A DNA stretch of 64,000 bases. It comes from Myrica gale (taxonomy: Eukaryota > Streptophyta > Magnoliopsida > Fagales > Myricaceae). The notes beneath the pieces are model-generated. The model made no database searches. It had not been told where the DNA came from and worked only from the letters and a program-made list of their open reading frames with translations. This document shows, in pieces, positions 36,516 through 50,265 of this stretch (its first letter is position 1; each line of letters begins with the position of its first letter). A program made the translations under genes and the position numbers. The stretch covers positions 25,558,201 through 25,622,200 of the forward strand of contig OZ005603.1 in the NCBI GenBank assembly GCA_963930655.1. Direction: 5' to 3'.

Positions 36516-38951
36516 GTCTATACTTAGCTGTGAGATTGGTCCAAGTTGCGTAGCCTCATCTCCTCCCTACTCATAGGTAACCTCCAATATTGTCTTCATA
36601 GGGAATCGAACATAACACCTCGCATCTTATCCACCAATTCTCAAATTTGTCCAAATCATTGAATCAAGTGGTGGGTGTAATCATGTGTTTTGGAGACAAT
36701 AAAATACACTATTTCCTGCAATAAAACGTGTACACGAATCGGACAGCCCAATAACAACACATGTCCACTGATAGTACCCCAATCTATCCAAAATACCGGT
36801 CAATGACAGTGGCTGTCAAACCCCGGCTCTTTGTAATGTCATACTTGGAAAAGGATGTTAAGACAAAATCACACAACCTTTTTTTTTTTTTTGTCTCGGC
36901 AAATCACATGGGACTTTCAAAAGCGTACTGATAACTTTCACATATCTACTTTATTTTCTTTCCTTTTTCCTCTCGATTTGAATTAACATCAACCTAAGGA
37001 AAACATGATTCTACATTTTCTGCACGTAAGGAAAAAAAAATTTACTATTTGGATTTAGTTAGAGCACTGCAGGAACAAATCACACGCAACTCTTTTCCCC
37101 ACGTCTCTGGTTGTCTAAAGTCTGAAGTCAAGCCATACACACTTTCCGAAGGCAATGTCTCTGGGCACTAAAAAATATGAATCACCACTAATTTAAAATG
37201 TTTAAATTATTTATAAAATGTAACTTTTAGTATTTAAATTCTACTAGGTAAAGACTAGATTTTTTTTTTTAAAGAGAGAAATCTCGGGCGCTCCCTTTAC
37301 ACTTAATTTGGACGGACATAGTCCAACATTGCGATACAAATGTTGGATTGAATGTTTTTTTTTTAAATTTGCGTTCTAGTTTTATATTTACACGTTAAAC
37401 ATCATAAAACACACGTATATCAATACAATTATAACATCACCTAAATATTCACAATTTTATCATAATCCTTAAAAAAAAAAATCAAACGAACGGTACTTGA
37501 ATTTTGTGAAACGATAGAAAATATCCTTAACCAACTCGTGAACCTCACTTTGATAAAATGTAAAATTACTATTTAACCCCAGATGCCCAAATAGCATAGA
37601 AGATAGCGTACCGAAATCTTAAGCTACTGTGAAATGATAGATTTTAGTATAAAATTATATTCTTTAATTGAAAATCACCGGTTATATGAAGATTTTCGTA
37701 ATAAATCATGACAAAGTTATTTGTCCTGGAGTACGGCAATAATGGAACAAAAAGGTTTCAAGTTGTTTGTCCTTGGTAGTTTTCGTCTTACCTTGGCAAG
37801 TTGTTATAGCTGAAGTTTCGAGTGAATGATTTTTTCTTTTCAAGCTAGTAATGATGAAACTGGTTTACATATTCTAAACCAGATTTATGGGATATTCATA
37901 TGACAGTACTGGGACCAGTAATCAGGAAGGGGAGCATGTGAGTAATGTCAGGGAAGATTCAACTCTACAGACACCATAGCGTCTGCAAGTTTCTTGTCAT
38001 CTTCTTACCCTATCTGATGCATGCCCTCAGCAAAGTGACAAACTATAAACTGTCCAAAAGAAAGTCAAGGGTGCAGCTTGGTATCTCTGTGAAATTTAAG
38101 CAAAGCTAATCTCTGATCTCTGATTTCTTCCCCACTCTTTGGAGTCATACATGTTCCTTGTAAACCCAATTTCTTTACCATTTTTTCTATCTTAAAAAGA
38201 TTTGTAAGGCCATTAATTATTCACAGTACTCGCGGGTAATTGACAAATATTATACATAGTATTAAACACAGAAACGAAGCTAGAAAATTAATTTTTAGGG
38301 GCCAAATTATAATTGGTTTAATAATCAAGGACTACCATTCAAAAACTCAAAAAACATTGGCCTACCAAAAATACATTTACTGTACAGGCGCAAAGAATCC
38401 CAGCTGACTAGCTGTAACCTGAGCAATGAGCATACATTTAGCAATTATAAAGACAAGTTGATGAAGGGCTTGCATTCTGTGATGCCACTCACAATTTCCA
38501 GAAAAACCCGAACTGGGAAATGTTGATACACGATTCTCATGAACCTCAATATTCGGCTCAGTTCACAGCCAGAACAGTCGGCGGGGGCCAAGCCACTAGC
38601 AGCCTCTTTCAATGGTGTGGCGTTCAAAGAGTTGCAGCAACCGAACGACTCCAGGCGTTTTCAAAACGACTCGTGGCTAACAGTCTCAGACGATAGCTCA
38701 CTTGTGTCTTTTTCCCCCTTGACTAATTGTTTATGTCTGAGCTTGAGCCTCATATGTTTTTAACCCAATCCTGCTGTAGCGACAGTTCAACCCAGCACCA
38801 GGTCAAAAGATCGTTCACATAGACAAAACCAAATCATAAACTATCCTCGTGGAAGTATCCATTGCCGCTATAGTAGCAGAAGGTACATATTAGGTTCAGG
38901 GGGTATATACATAACACTATAAGAAGTAAAGGCCTAAAGGGAACCTAGATC
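36516..38951. other. Gene-free stretch
   Basis: AT-rich intergenic DNA. Around 37320-37490 a block beginning GTCCAACATTG and ending near AAACGAACGGTA looks like another worn MITE, without clear borders. From about 38.4 kb the DNA is the 3' flank of the minus-strand ankyrin gene. No gene is supported. Confidence 0.45.
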
Positions 38952-41497
38952 TCAGAGTGCGTAGACTGTCTTATACTCGTTCTCGGACTCTGACATTACT
39001 GCTGACACAGACCAAGATTGCGACCTACTGCTTCTCGAGGACCTCCTAATGCTCCGTAATTTAGAAGCCTCAATTCGGTGAACAATCACCCAGTAACACA
39101 TTGTTCCCAATGTTGTTGACATAATCACTGTCCCTATACCTGTTACTCCAACAGCCAACGACCTCTGTTTTTTTCCAACGACGATATACGAGAGTGCAAG
39201 AAATGCCACTGAAATCAGCACACAAGCCAACCACATTAGCTTGTTTATCACCGCCATCATTTTCTTTTTTGCCTTCCTCTCTATTACTACAAGTGAAGTT
39301 TGAACAACTACAACAGCCAACGATATGAAGAGGGCCGTGGAATCAAAGATGATGAATATCATAAACTCCACTGTTGGAGCGATTTCTGCCTCTCCACTAG
39401 AATAGTTGGGACGAAGTGTCTTTGGGTCATCCGCAAATTGGCCTGGGACACTAAAGATGGCCGCAAAGGCGACAGTGGCAATTAGCACAGCAACAACTGT
39501 GGTGGAGTTAATTGCATTGTTAAGCCCCTCAGAGTGCATTTTGTTGAGCCGCTTTGCTATGCCCTGCACACGCTTTCTTGTTTGCCATGTATGCTCTAGC
39601 TGATTATGCACCCCATATTTTATGTCACTTACAGTCTGCTTCAGCTGCTGGGCTGTATTCGTAGTTGGTGGTTTGATTGAGGTGGCATTTTGAACTCCAT
39701 GCTCACGTAGAATGACAGCAACCTCAGAGTGCCCTGTTTTCTCAGCAGTGTCAAGAGCAGTTTCTCCGGATTTGTTAATGGCCAATTTTTCCATTCTCTC
39801 GTATGCAAGTAGGTTACTAACAATCTGCAAACGAAGCATGTGTCAGGTCAGGGACTTCCATATCAATTTGAGGGATTTAAACTCTACAGCTGCAGCTACT
39901 CTACTTGATTTAGCAATGCTGTGCAAATTGGGATAGCAACGGTTTAATTTCCAGCCACAAAAACATCCAAAGAGCTAAGTGCTGAATATATCAGCTTTAG
40001 GAGGTACATATTCTGATCAATCAATGAAAGTACCTCATTGAATTTGTCCGTCCATATGGACAAAGATAAATCTATGCAAACTATCCTTTAGAGAATCCTC
40101 ACTCAAAGTTATTAAAGTTTCTGCGCCGGTCTACAATCCACAACCCACTAACATGGTATCGAAGTGCAGTGCTCCCAGCCTCCCCCAGTGTACAAAAAAG
40201 TACAAATATCTATTTCATTCTAACCACAATTGTTGTAATTAAGGAACAATAAATAATAATGCTTGTGATTAACCTAGTAGCAAGCATTAGTCTAGAAACA
40301 GATTGGAAAACCAGGAACAGAATTTTGTACCTGAGCTCGACCCTTCCGAGCAGATATATGCAATGCAGTGTTGCCCTTGGTATCCATCATGTTTATCAAA
40401 GAAGGATCTGACTTCACTAGCTCATCCACAAGCTCAGTACTGTGTCCCTTAACTGCCATGTGCAGAGCCGTCTGCCTCTTCTTATCAGTTCTTGTCACGA
40501 TACCAGGTTCTCTCCTCAAAAGGGCCCTGACAACCTCCAAATGCCCGTGTCTTGCAGCTGAATGCAGGGCAGTTTTCCCATTGCTTCTTGCTATGGTGGC
40601 CAAGTTGCTACATTTCTCCAAGAGAAAATTCACTACTTCAATATGCCCTTGAGCTGCAGCGGTATGTAATGCAGTGGTGTTGGTGAGATCGACGGTCATT
40701 GAAAGTTCAGGAATGGCATCCATGAGGACCTTCAATATCTCTGAAGAACATTAAGAGAACATCTTAGTAAAACTAAACTCAGAATTGAGACTCATTTATC
40801 CATATTTCACGAGTACTGAGACAAAAGGTTATAACCAGTCAAAATGAAAATTACGATGAAGCAGACCTGAAATTTTTTTTATAAAAAAAAAAGTGTTTTA
40901 AGACATTTAGTAAGTATGTTTCTTGCTAAACATATCTTGTTCTGTATTTTCAATTTTGAATAACCTTTGACCAAATTTGCAAATATTTTTACACTGCAAG
41001 TGATATATGAGGTAATCAATTCCAAGTTAAAATTTTGTTTCCATGAATAGTGCAGGTTTACTCTAACCAATTCACAGAACCTATACTGTCATAATTCGAT
41101 GCTAAGAGAAGTATATATACGGGTAGGTTAACACGAAAAGCTTCAATACCCATAGAGGCTTACCCAGCTCCCCTTGCCTGGCAGCAACGTGGAATGCATC
41201 ATAGCCATTTTTAGCTTTAGTACCAGCTAAACCAATATCATAGTACTTCATCATCTCCTTCACTAAATCAACAGAACCATGCTCCGCAGCAACATATAGG
41301 GCAGTTTCACCGGAGTGGTTCTGCTTGGACAACAATTTCTTTACCTCTGCATCCCCAACGTTTGCCAATATCTCCATAGCCAATTCTAAGTTTCCCAATC
41401 TGGCCACCGCATGCAACGGCGTGTCCTCCCATTTCCCAGTCGACTGCTTCCTCATCGTCTTTCCGATGAAACTTTGTTGCCTCTCTGGAGCTTCCAT
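38952..41497 (-). CDS. Ankyrin-repeat PGG-domain membrane protein, ITN1-like
   Basis: ITN1-type proteins are membrane-anchored ankyrin proteins linked to salt and ABA responses in Arabidopsis (family knowledge). Minus-strand exons 41497-41164, 40740-40331 and 39824-38952 total 1617 bp, in frame, 538 aa. The N-terminal half has about eight ankyrin units (DTPLHAVARLGN, GETALYVAAEHG, FHVAARQGELEILK, TALHTAAAQGHIEVV, TALHSAARHGHLEVV, QTALHMAVKG, TALHISARKGRAQ, ETALDTAEKTGH). A linker with NNAINSTTVVAVLIATVAF leads to the PGG domain (first membrane segment about residues 356-373, VPGQF at 374-378). Three further hydrophobic segments lie at about 400-495, and a Ser/Arg-rich tail ends the protein. 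Start at MEAPERQQSF is the only upstream ATG in frame before WEDTPLHAVARLG. Intact; the gene symbol is not certain within this large family. Confidence 0.92.
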
Positions 41498-43211
41498 TGA
41501 TACCAGTTCCAGTCAAACCCCCAAAACTATCAATTTGTTTATCACGATGATACTATAGCCCAAATACTTCCATAGATGAGCACATGGTGAACGTGGGAGT
41601 TGATGTCTCAGATACCCAAAGCATAGTTTCACATCTTCTGCACCAGAAATTAAGAACTACAATTAGATAAAATCGACTTCCAATTTGCTCCCTTTGTACT
41701 TATTTCCAAATTTTCTACACCACTCATCATTTCCATCAATCCTCAGTATTAGAAAATTGGAACCACAAAAGGTACGTAGGGCCTAGGCATGGAATTGGAA
41801 AACTGACCCTAGTTTGCAACACAACAACATAACTTATCCATCTAATGAACTAGCAGGAATACATGGGGGATTGGGTTTTACCCGTCACAAGAGCGCAAAC
41901 AGGAAGCTTTTGCCAAAAATACGTAATAATAATAACAATAATAAAGACAAAAGCAATGATTTTTATACTCCATTAGAGGACAAAATATAAATTAATCACC
42001 TTTCGCGTAGAAAACCTGAACTTTTCTCTCCGACTCCAATCTAGAAAGCCAATAAATACTCCGCCAAAGGGATGGAAATCGGATGCCGAAGACAGAAATG
42101 GAAAGCAACACATTAAAAAGAAGCATGAAACGCGGTTTAAACTTTAAAAGAGGAGAGCCACAACTTCAACAAAGTTATATGACACAACAAAGGGATTAGT
42201 GGAGCTCAGCAAAGAAAGACTTTTCAGAAAAAGTAGATGCTGACAAGTGACAGCAACACCTAACGAACTAAGAAGAAGAAGCAGACGAGGGAGTAGGAAG
42301 GAAATGTCGTAAACCAAACTCGCAACTGATTTGCTTACACGTTACACGTGATTTGCTTACCATCAGTATTTGTATTGTGGGCCACCTTATCAAAGAAAAA
42401 AAAGTGTGGGCCACATGTGCAATTGCTACTTTAGTAGGAAATTGAATTTTGCACGATGTACGTACGGACAATTAATTTAATGGGTTGATGGTGATAAGAA
42501 AGGGGCGAATTTAGTTATAAATGAAGTGAAGTAAGAATCAAAGGGCAATTATTGTGCATAGAAAGAAAAAAAAATGGCAATTATTGTGAGCCGATAGCAT
42601 TGAAAGAGCTCAAGAGGCATAAAGCTTGGTCAAGGCCGCCATAGTCCACTTCGGCTTTGGCCCTTTTTGATAACACGTTGACCCGCACTTTGTTTTAACC
42701 CAGAAGTCATGCGCCGGGACATAAAGGTCGCCTGATTTTTCTGAGGTTGGTGTTCATATTTACCGCAATGGCAAATGGCAGTGTGGCGTGCTGAGCCGCG
42801 TGTACCGCGTACGCTGCTCGTCTTCTGCCGACCATGATGATTCACGCCCAAGTTGGGAGATATATAGGAGTGGTTTATCACCGAACAAGCCCCGTCCTGT
42901 CTCCACCTGCTGCACTGCAGAGCACGAAATTTACTGATCTTTCTGTACCCTCATCAGAAGCCTCCTTTTATCGGACTGTGTCAGAAAACCCGCGGCAAAA
43001 AATATAAGTGGACCCAAGCCTTTTTTTTTTTTAGTGGACCCAAGCTTAAATGAGAACATAGACGCAGTTCCGGAGACATCTGTAAGAGACAAGTTTGCTT
43101 CAGAGAAAACATTCAAGAAGAAAAAAAAAAAGCAGCGACCCGGGAGCGGATTGGCCTGCTTGACGAACGCCAGGGACGGAGACACGGTCCCACGGCCCTC
43201 TGCCTTCCTTA
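41498..43211. other. Upstream region of the ankyrin gene
   Basis: Likely 5' UTR and promoter on the minus strand up to about 42.3 kb, possibly with an untranslated exon. No further gene is recognised to 43.2 kb; short open frames there have no family match. Confidence 0.4.
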
Positions 43212-43407
43212 GGTTGTTTTTCAGTGTTAAAATTTTGAGAGATTAAAATTTTAGGATACGGAATTTGGTGAAAAGGTGAACAGAGATGATTTTTTAATAT
43301 TTATTATAGTAAAAAGTTATGATGTGATGAATAGAGAAATTATATTGTAATTTTTTTATTGTGTTAAAATTTTAAAAAGTGTAGAATTTTTGTAATAAAA
43401 CATAGCC
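43212..43407. mobile_element. Tourist-like MITE, 196 bp
   Basis: Flanked by TTA (43209-43211 and 43408-43410). Ends GGTTGTTTT and, inward from the right, GGCTATGTTTT. The interior repeats GTTAAAATTTT near both ends. It closely resembles the copy at 21537 in inverse orientation. Confidence 0.75.
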
Positions 43408-43410
43408 TTA

Positions 43411-44425
43411 ATAAGTTCCTCTAACCAGAATCATTTCCAGTTAGGGGAGTTCCAAATTTCCTGAATAATTTACTCTTACACTGTTCGAAAAACAATTGAT
43501 AAGCTGTAACCAGTTCTATCATCAATTAAACCAGAAAGAAGAGGAGAGAGATCAGGTAAGAAAAACAGGGGCTGGGGGAGCGTGGGTGTAGTAAAAGGAT
43601 CAAATTGGGTATTTTGAGTGTCATTTAATTGATTCAATCTCTCTACAATCCATTTATGATCTTCATTTCGAATGCATATCAGACATCTATGATGGCAGAC
43701 CAATTTCAGATGTTCATTTGTTTCTTTTAGGCAATTAGTAAACTTTCTTAATTAAAGAAAAAAATTAGAAGGGCTGGCACTGTGGCACAGTACAAAGAAG
43801 GCCCATAGGGCCAGCTAGAAGTCAAATGGGTTTAAAGCTCTGTACCACAATCAAAGTGGGCTAAGTTTTCACACCAACCCACTGGGTGTAGTAAAAGAGG
43901 ATCAAAGTGGGCTCAAAGCCGACTTCATTGATTGAATCTTTCCACAATCCATTTATGAGGAAGGGGACAGGAGTAAGGGATCCTCCCGCTGTCTCGCCTA
44001 CTGACCAGAGAAGCGCGAAAATCGAAGGATCAGGCATGGTTGGGAAGAAAAACTAGAGGGCCTTCTTTTAACCTGAGAATCTGAGATGTTCAGTTACTCC
44101 AAAACAATAAAGGAAACGTTAAAAATACGGATTAGGATATTATGTAATTTAAAGAGCGATAGATACAAAAACTGTTATCCTATACCGTTCATCCCAAAAA
44201 CACTAAAAAAAGAATCCTCCACCGCCAAGAAAGCCATGTATTTTCAATGTCCAGGAGCTTCATTACAAGTTCTCTGCAGTAGAACGTTGTTTTTACTTTT
44301 TAGCACTTGGCCGGACACAAGTTAAAATAGAACAAAGGCGTAGCTGTCCTCTCCCTTGTCGTTTTGGGAGACAAATGACGGTCATGACTTATGGACGGAC
44401 AGAATTGTAGAGTGCAATAAGAGAA
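43411..44425. other. Gene-free stretch
   Basis: Intergenic. Short open frames only. The last part is likely upstream of the pectate lyase promoter. Confidence 0.4.
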
Positions 44426-44475
44426 AAAGGAAGGGGGGAGTGGATCCCGGAAAGGAAGGGGGGAGTGGATCCCGG
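44426..44475 (+). repeat. Perfect 25-bp tandem duplication
   Basis: Two adjacent identical 25-base units (44426-44450 and 44451-44475), each AAAGGAAGGGGGG followed by AGTGGATCCCGG, lie about 200 bp upstream of the pectate lyase start. Confidence 0.95.
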
Positions 44476-44681
44476 CCAGGACCCACACTGTTCGAGCAGC
44501 CCAGCTCCTGTTTTTAAATATTCTTGCTAAAAGAAACTGCTTACGGTGATCGAACAACATTTACACGTGTCCGTAGCAAGGTGAAAAGAAATGTCGGTCG
44601 TCTGTTACAGAGAAACAAAGAGGGAGAGAGCTTCTGCGTTCAGTTTCAACAGCGTAATCAATCTGAAAACGAATGTAATAA

Positions 44682-47600
44682 ATGGGGAACGCCCATGGCC
44701 ATCGTAGACACCGAAACGGCCCCACCGGCTCTCTTCGTGATAAACCGGCTTCGCCAGCCTTTAAATATGGTCCGGCAGATCACGCTGCACAAATCCCCAG
44801 CTCAACCGCGACCAAAGCCAACAACATGATGTCCTTTCCCTACTCTCACGTCGACTCCAACCTACGCGCCCTCGCCGGCCAAGCCGAGGGGTTCGGCCGC
44901 CTAGCCATCGGTGGCCTCCATGGTCCGCTTTACGGCGTTACCACCTTAGCAGGTCATCTTCATACCCCGATTTATGAATTAAATTACATTTGTAAGCGTA
45001 TTTTTTTTAGTATGGGACTGAACTTCCGGCTTTTGGATTTGAAAAGGTGAATTGCGTGCTAGGAGTTTTGTCGGGTTTTTAATTTCCATCGGTTGGATAT
45101 TTGTTATAGCTGGTTTATTTTGAGTGCTTAATCTACTTTACTTCTTGGTTATCTATTATCTAAAATGCACATTTTTTTATCGTGAGAGTTGGATGCAAGT
45201 CTAAATCTATGCGATTCTTTGAACTGGTTAGGTAGGTGTGTGGAATTGTTGCATTTATCGGGATTTTGCGGGTGGAAGTTATGAAATGCTTCTGATTAGT
45301 TGCCTGCATATTTCGTGCTTCTAGGGAACATAAATTTTTTGGCGAGTGACATCGTCACATTGAGGCATAGTTTCGCAAGGTCAACACGAACATTCGAGCA
45401 TTATTTATTAGGGTCTCAATTGTTTTAGCAAATACGAAATGCCAGAGCATTTCAAGCATAATTTTCCAATTAACGAGTGTTCAGCATGATTACTTACCGG
45501 GAAAAAAAGTGTGTTCAACTTCGGCATGACTACGGTGATAACCTGCTGTGGGTTGAGCTGCCGAGCCTGACTTTAGATTTCAATTTTACATTTTTCCTAA
45601 ACAAATTGCTGGTTATTTGCGTAGGTGTCATTCGTAGTTGGCTTGTGAAAATCTTCTCTATGGAGAGCCTCTATAGAGGTTCTCCGTACTCTGTGTTTGA
45701 TTGTGTCATAATATGCCTCATGTATATTTTTGTTTGATCTGTAGATGATGGGCCGGGATCACTCCGCGGAGGATGTCGTAGTAAAGAACCACTATGGATT
45801 GTCTTTGAAGTTTCGGGCACCATTCATCTCTCCTCTTACATGTCTGTGTCTTCTTATAAGACCATTGATGGCCGCGGCCAAAGGATCAAACTCACAGGAA
45901 AGGGTTTGAGGCTGAAGGAATGCGAACATGTAATTATATGCAATCTGGAGTTTGAAGGCGGTAGAGGTCCTGATGTTGATGCTATTCAAATCAAACCTAA
46001 TTCAAAACATATTTGGATAGATCGCTGCAGGCTCCGTGACTATGACGATGGACTGATAGACATAACCCGAGAAAGCACAGATATAACTGTTTCCAGGTAG
46101 GATTAATATTTTTTGTGTCAAAAAATATCTGTTATATTAAAATGAAAAATAATAGTTCATGTCTTCACACACTCGCTTCAGGTGTCACTTTGTGCAGCAT
46201 GACAAGACTATGCTAATTGGTGCAGACCCTTCTCATATTGGTGACAGATGCATCCGTGTGACCATCCACCATTGTTTTTTTGATGGTACCAGACAGCGGC
46301 ATCCTCGAGTTAGATTTGGGAAAGTACATCTTTACAATAATTACACCAGAAACTGGGGCATTTATGCTGTATGTTCCAGCGTAGAATCACAGGTGCTAAT
46401 TTTTGTACCAAATACTCTTGTTTGTTGATTTGAACAATTTGAATATTCTAAGAATTTTCCTACTCTCAGTGATTAAAGATATTTTGATCTGTATTTTGAG
46501 ATCAGATATACTCCCAATGCAACATATATGAAGCAGGGCAGAAGAAGGTGGCTTTTAAATATCTCGATGAAAAGGTATATCCACTTCTTTTGCTTATAAT
46601 GAGGACATTTCTGAGGTTTTCTTTATTGTTTGCAAGTTTCGGGTTATACTTGAATGGTGGCTTAATTGAAGCTTTAAGATTTGTTTTTCCAACTAAAGTT
46701 TTGTAAGCTGTCTGTATATGGGAAGTTCAGTTGTGAATTCAACACTTTAGCCTATTTTTATTGAAAAAGGAGAAAAATAAATTGGCAGTGAGAGTCGAAG
46801 AAGATATAATTAGAATTTCCTGCTTTATATTCTAAGGAGGTAGTTACAAATGTTTTTCATGACTACATAAAATTTGAAATAGATATGTCAAAGATTTGAG
46901 GTCTCGCTCTTTTTTTGTTTTGTTTTGTTTTTTTCAATTTCTGTTGTCTCTATTGTGTTTTATCTATGTCCAACATTTTCTCTCTGTGCTCCTTTCTGGT
47001 TGTGATGTAGAGGCACACAGATAAATACGTTAGGAAACTTTGGCTTCATTCCAACATCAGAGACTTCTCTTTGCTAGAATGCCTTTTTGAAAGTAGGGCG
47101 AAGTTTAGTACGACATGAGCTTTCTTACCCTTTTAGGCTCCCCATTTCCATTTGAAATTGAATGCCCTGCAAAACTTCATTTATCCTTTCATGTATCAGT
47201 CATAGAGACCAAAAATCTAGCCTCTGAGAAGCCTTGATAGCAATCCTAGCCTCAGAACAAGGAAATAGAGAAAACAGCCACAAATCCTTGATAAGGAGGC
47301 TACTAACGACTGTCATACAGAAAGACAGAAAATATCCGATGGGAGAGGCCACCTCATAGAAACAGAATGGAGATAAACAGACTCCTAGAACTGATGCAAA
47401 CTTGGGAAAAGGGCTGTGTGCTTTCTTACTCATGGAAGTGTACGTTAAAAGCACGCATGCAATTTGGCACCCTCCCAGAAGAAAAGAAAACAAAGGTCAT
47501 GAGCGATCGATATACCATGACTGCGTAAATCATTCCTCTCAATTATTGAAATAGATTTTGAGACAAAAACTTGAGGATCATTGAAATGGAGATTTAACTG

Positions 47601-48625
47601 GGAAACAATGGGAACCTGCTAATACGGGTTAATATTTATGATGAGCTTCAAAGTCAGCTTTCAGTGATCCAAGAACGGATGGAATGGCCCATCAGCCAAT
47701 AAATCCATGATGTCCATGGTATGGGTGCTTTCAGTATGAATTGCTGCTTTAAGAAGGCATTCTACTTTTGATGCTCAATTAGATCATGGGAGGTGCATGA
47801 TATAAGTTAGAAGTATATCGATTTGGAATTTCTAACGGCCTACTTTGCTAACTCCACTTTTTAACGACCATATACATATGAAAACAACCAAGATGTTAGC
47901 TAATCCTTCTTTATTTTAATTTTTAATTTTTTGGTGACCTTATCCTTTTTTATTCTCTTGACAGTGGTGATAACGAATTTCTCTGTTGAGACTACAAAAC
48001 ATTTGTGCTGCTTCAGTAGATATTTGGGGAAGCAAGACATTATCTGATAGTTACTGTTGAGAATCCCTTGTTTGATTCTGTTACCCTTATTAAGAAACGT
48101 TTTGCTAATTAAGCTACTGAGCTCAATGCCATAAAATTGCAGAATGACTAAGTTTGAGTTGTAACTGTGAAGATGATTATTTGCAGAATAGGTCTCCAAT
48201 TCATTAGATGCGTAGTTTGGATAAGGAATTATGCAGGCTTGACAGCTTCTTAAGACTTGGAACTTTGTTTATATATGTGGAAGTACACGAATTCGTTCAT
48301 AAGCAATATGATTTTCGACATACATCTAATGGTTGAAATTTCTTTCTGGAAATGAGATTGAAGTTGGTTATTTGTGTCATCTCTCTAGGCAGCTGATAAG
48401 GAGGAGGCAAAGACTGGCTGCATAAGGTCTGAAGGAGACTTATTCATAAGTGGAACTCAAGCGGGGTTAATGACTGAGGGTGATGAACATCCAATGTTTC
48501 ATCCTAGCGAGTACTACCCCACATGGACGGTGCAACCTCCCACGGACGAACTTAAGCAGGTTCTCCAACATTGCACAGGATGGCAGTGTGTTCCTCGACC
48601 TGCAGATCTGAAGGCTGTTGCATAG
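44682..48625 (+). CDS. Pectate lyase-like protein, family PL1
   Basis: PL1 enzymes cleave de-esterified pectin by calcium-dependent beta-elimination in the cell wall. Exons 44682-44952, 45745-46096, 46182-46392, 46506-46574 and 48389-48625 total 1140 bp, in frame, 379 aa. The beta-helix core includes DGPGSLR near residue 92, TIDGRG near 130, VDAIQI with Asp169, WIDRC and DDGLIDIT (Asp191/Asp192, the calcium-binding region), and RHPRVR at 247-252, which holds the catalytic arginine pattern RxPxxR. The protein ends TGWQCVPRPADLKAVA. The N-terminus (MGNAHGHRRHRN, then YSHVDSNLRALAGQAEGFG) is polar, with no visible signal peptide; from memory this is shared by a small plant PL1 subgroup, so secretion and true substrate are open. 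Intron 4 is 1.8 kb. Confidence 0.9.
47190..47520 (-). other. Unassigned sequence in intron 4 of the pectate lyase gene
   Basis: The intron contains a 97-codon minus-strand frame (47493-47200) with hydrophobic stretches (FSFLLGGCQIACVLL, FLSFCMTVVSSLLI). I recognise no family. GC is higher than the surrounding intron. It may be a transposon scrap or chance. Confidence 0.3.
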
Positions 48626-50265
48626 TTTCATAAGGGATGGGTTTATCCCTTTAAGTAAACCTAATTCTACTTATCAGAATCTTCTGCATTTTCTTGTCTA
48701 AATTGCATGGTACAATTTGAAAAAAGAGCACACTATTTAAATGTTGTCAATGTAAAGTTTCGGGTAGTATGGGCCTCATAATGGGGTTTACTTTTATGTC
48801 TATCTCTTTCTAAATTGCACCATATATTTTGAGCAAAAAATTACAGAATATTATAATCCATAGATAATCTTTCCCTTGGACCTTGATGTTTGCTTCCTGA
48901 AATGCCTTCGTATGTATAAAATTCAACCTGTGTAGAAAGGTTTAAATATATAGCAGCAATCTTTTAATCCGAGTCGATCTTCGCAGACTTTGCTTTCCCT
49001 TTCTTCCCTATATATGTTGATGTTTTCAAACATATACGCATGACATATTTGAAAAACAACAGCTCGAAACGACGTGACCATCTCCATAGCCAAGTATATA
49101 TGATTGGGACCTTCTCTTTAAACATGCAAGCAGCAGTTGTTATTTGACTTCAGTAGTGCAAGCTTTTTCAAACCACGGCACTCACTTTTCTAAATTTTGA
49201 TTAATAAAATAATCTTAATCCTATCAAATCCTATCTTTCAATTACAATAAAGACCTCAACGAATAAGTTTATTTGAGCCCTCGATGAGTTAATCTCAAGG
49301 AGAGTGGGTGATCAATTTATCTAATAATATAGTTGGTAGTTTATACGATAAGCAAACACATAACTTACCTTAGTCTGTGTTTTGGTAATTTATTTTTTGT
49401 TGGAGATAATGTTGATTCTCTCGAGATTGTTGAAGAAGTAATTGGAGTGTATAAAAAAATATTGAAATTTGTGAAAAAGTTGTTGAAGTTTGTAAATAAG
49501 TATTAAAATTGGTAAAAAATTGATTATGAAAAATTCTTAAAAAAAATTGGGACATCTATGCCATGTTTGGATGTTAAGAATTTTTTTTTTTAAAAAAAAA
49601 TTCACAATTACTTTTTCACATAATACATTATTTTTTTACAAACTCCAATAACTTTCTTACAAACTCCAGCAACTTTTTACAAACTTCAATATTTTTTTTT
49701 GCGAACTCCAACAACTTTTTCACTAATCCCAACAGAATCTACACTGCTTTCAACAACAAAAAAAATTAAAATTTTCACACTAAGAAAGAATGCACTATCG
49801 TTCCTCTTCCATTCGTTGAGTTAGGGAAATGGTTTTAATCTTGTAAAAGAAAAGTGAAAAAAGTAGTCCCTGATGTTATTACTGTCAATTAGTCATAGAC
49901 TTCACTAAAATATCTTCAAAATTATTCATGCCTTAAATTACAATAACTCTCTTTGCTCTTTTCTTGACTCGCTGACTCCCGGCCGTATCACTGGCTCCCC
50001 ACCGGTACCGGTGAATATAAAATGTCCTTGTCGTCGAATGGAGTAAAGAAGAAAGTACAAAAACGACACTAAAAAGTCGTCGCGTACCCACTGGCTGAAA
50101 AGCGACTTCGAACGACAGTTTTACTTTCTTTATGTAATATGCTATTGATAGGTAACGGAATTAGTATATAATACTTTTACACAAAAACAATGAACGATCA
50201 ACATATACATCTCTGAAAAAATCGGCTAAAAAAAGGCTATTGCTATCGAAACATCGCCTAAATGC
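48626..50265. other. Intergenic region with MITE-like AT-rich blocks
   Basis: 3' flank of the pectate lyase gene, then AT-rich DNA. Between 49370 and 49800 the sequence reads as two back-to-back blocks starting GTCTGTGTTTTGG and CCATGTTTGGATG, with A/T runs and words GTTGGAG and ACTCCAAC in inverse orientation, suggesting one or two MITEs. Clean ends were not found. Confidence 0.45.
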
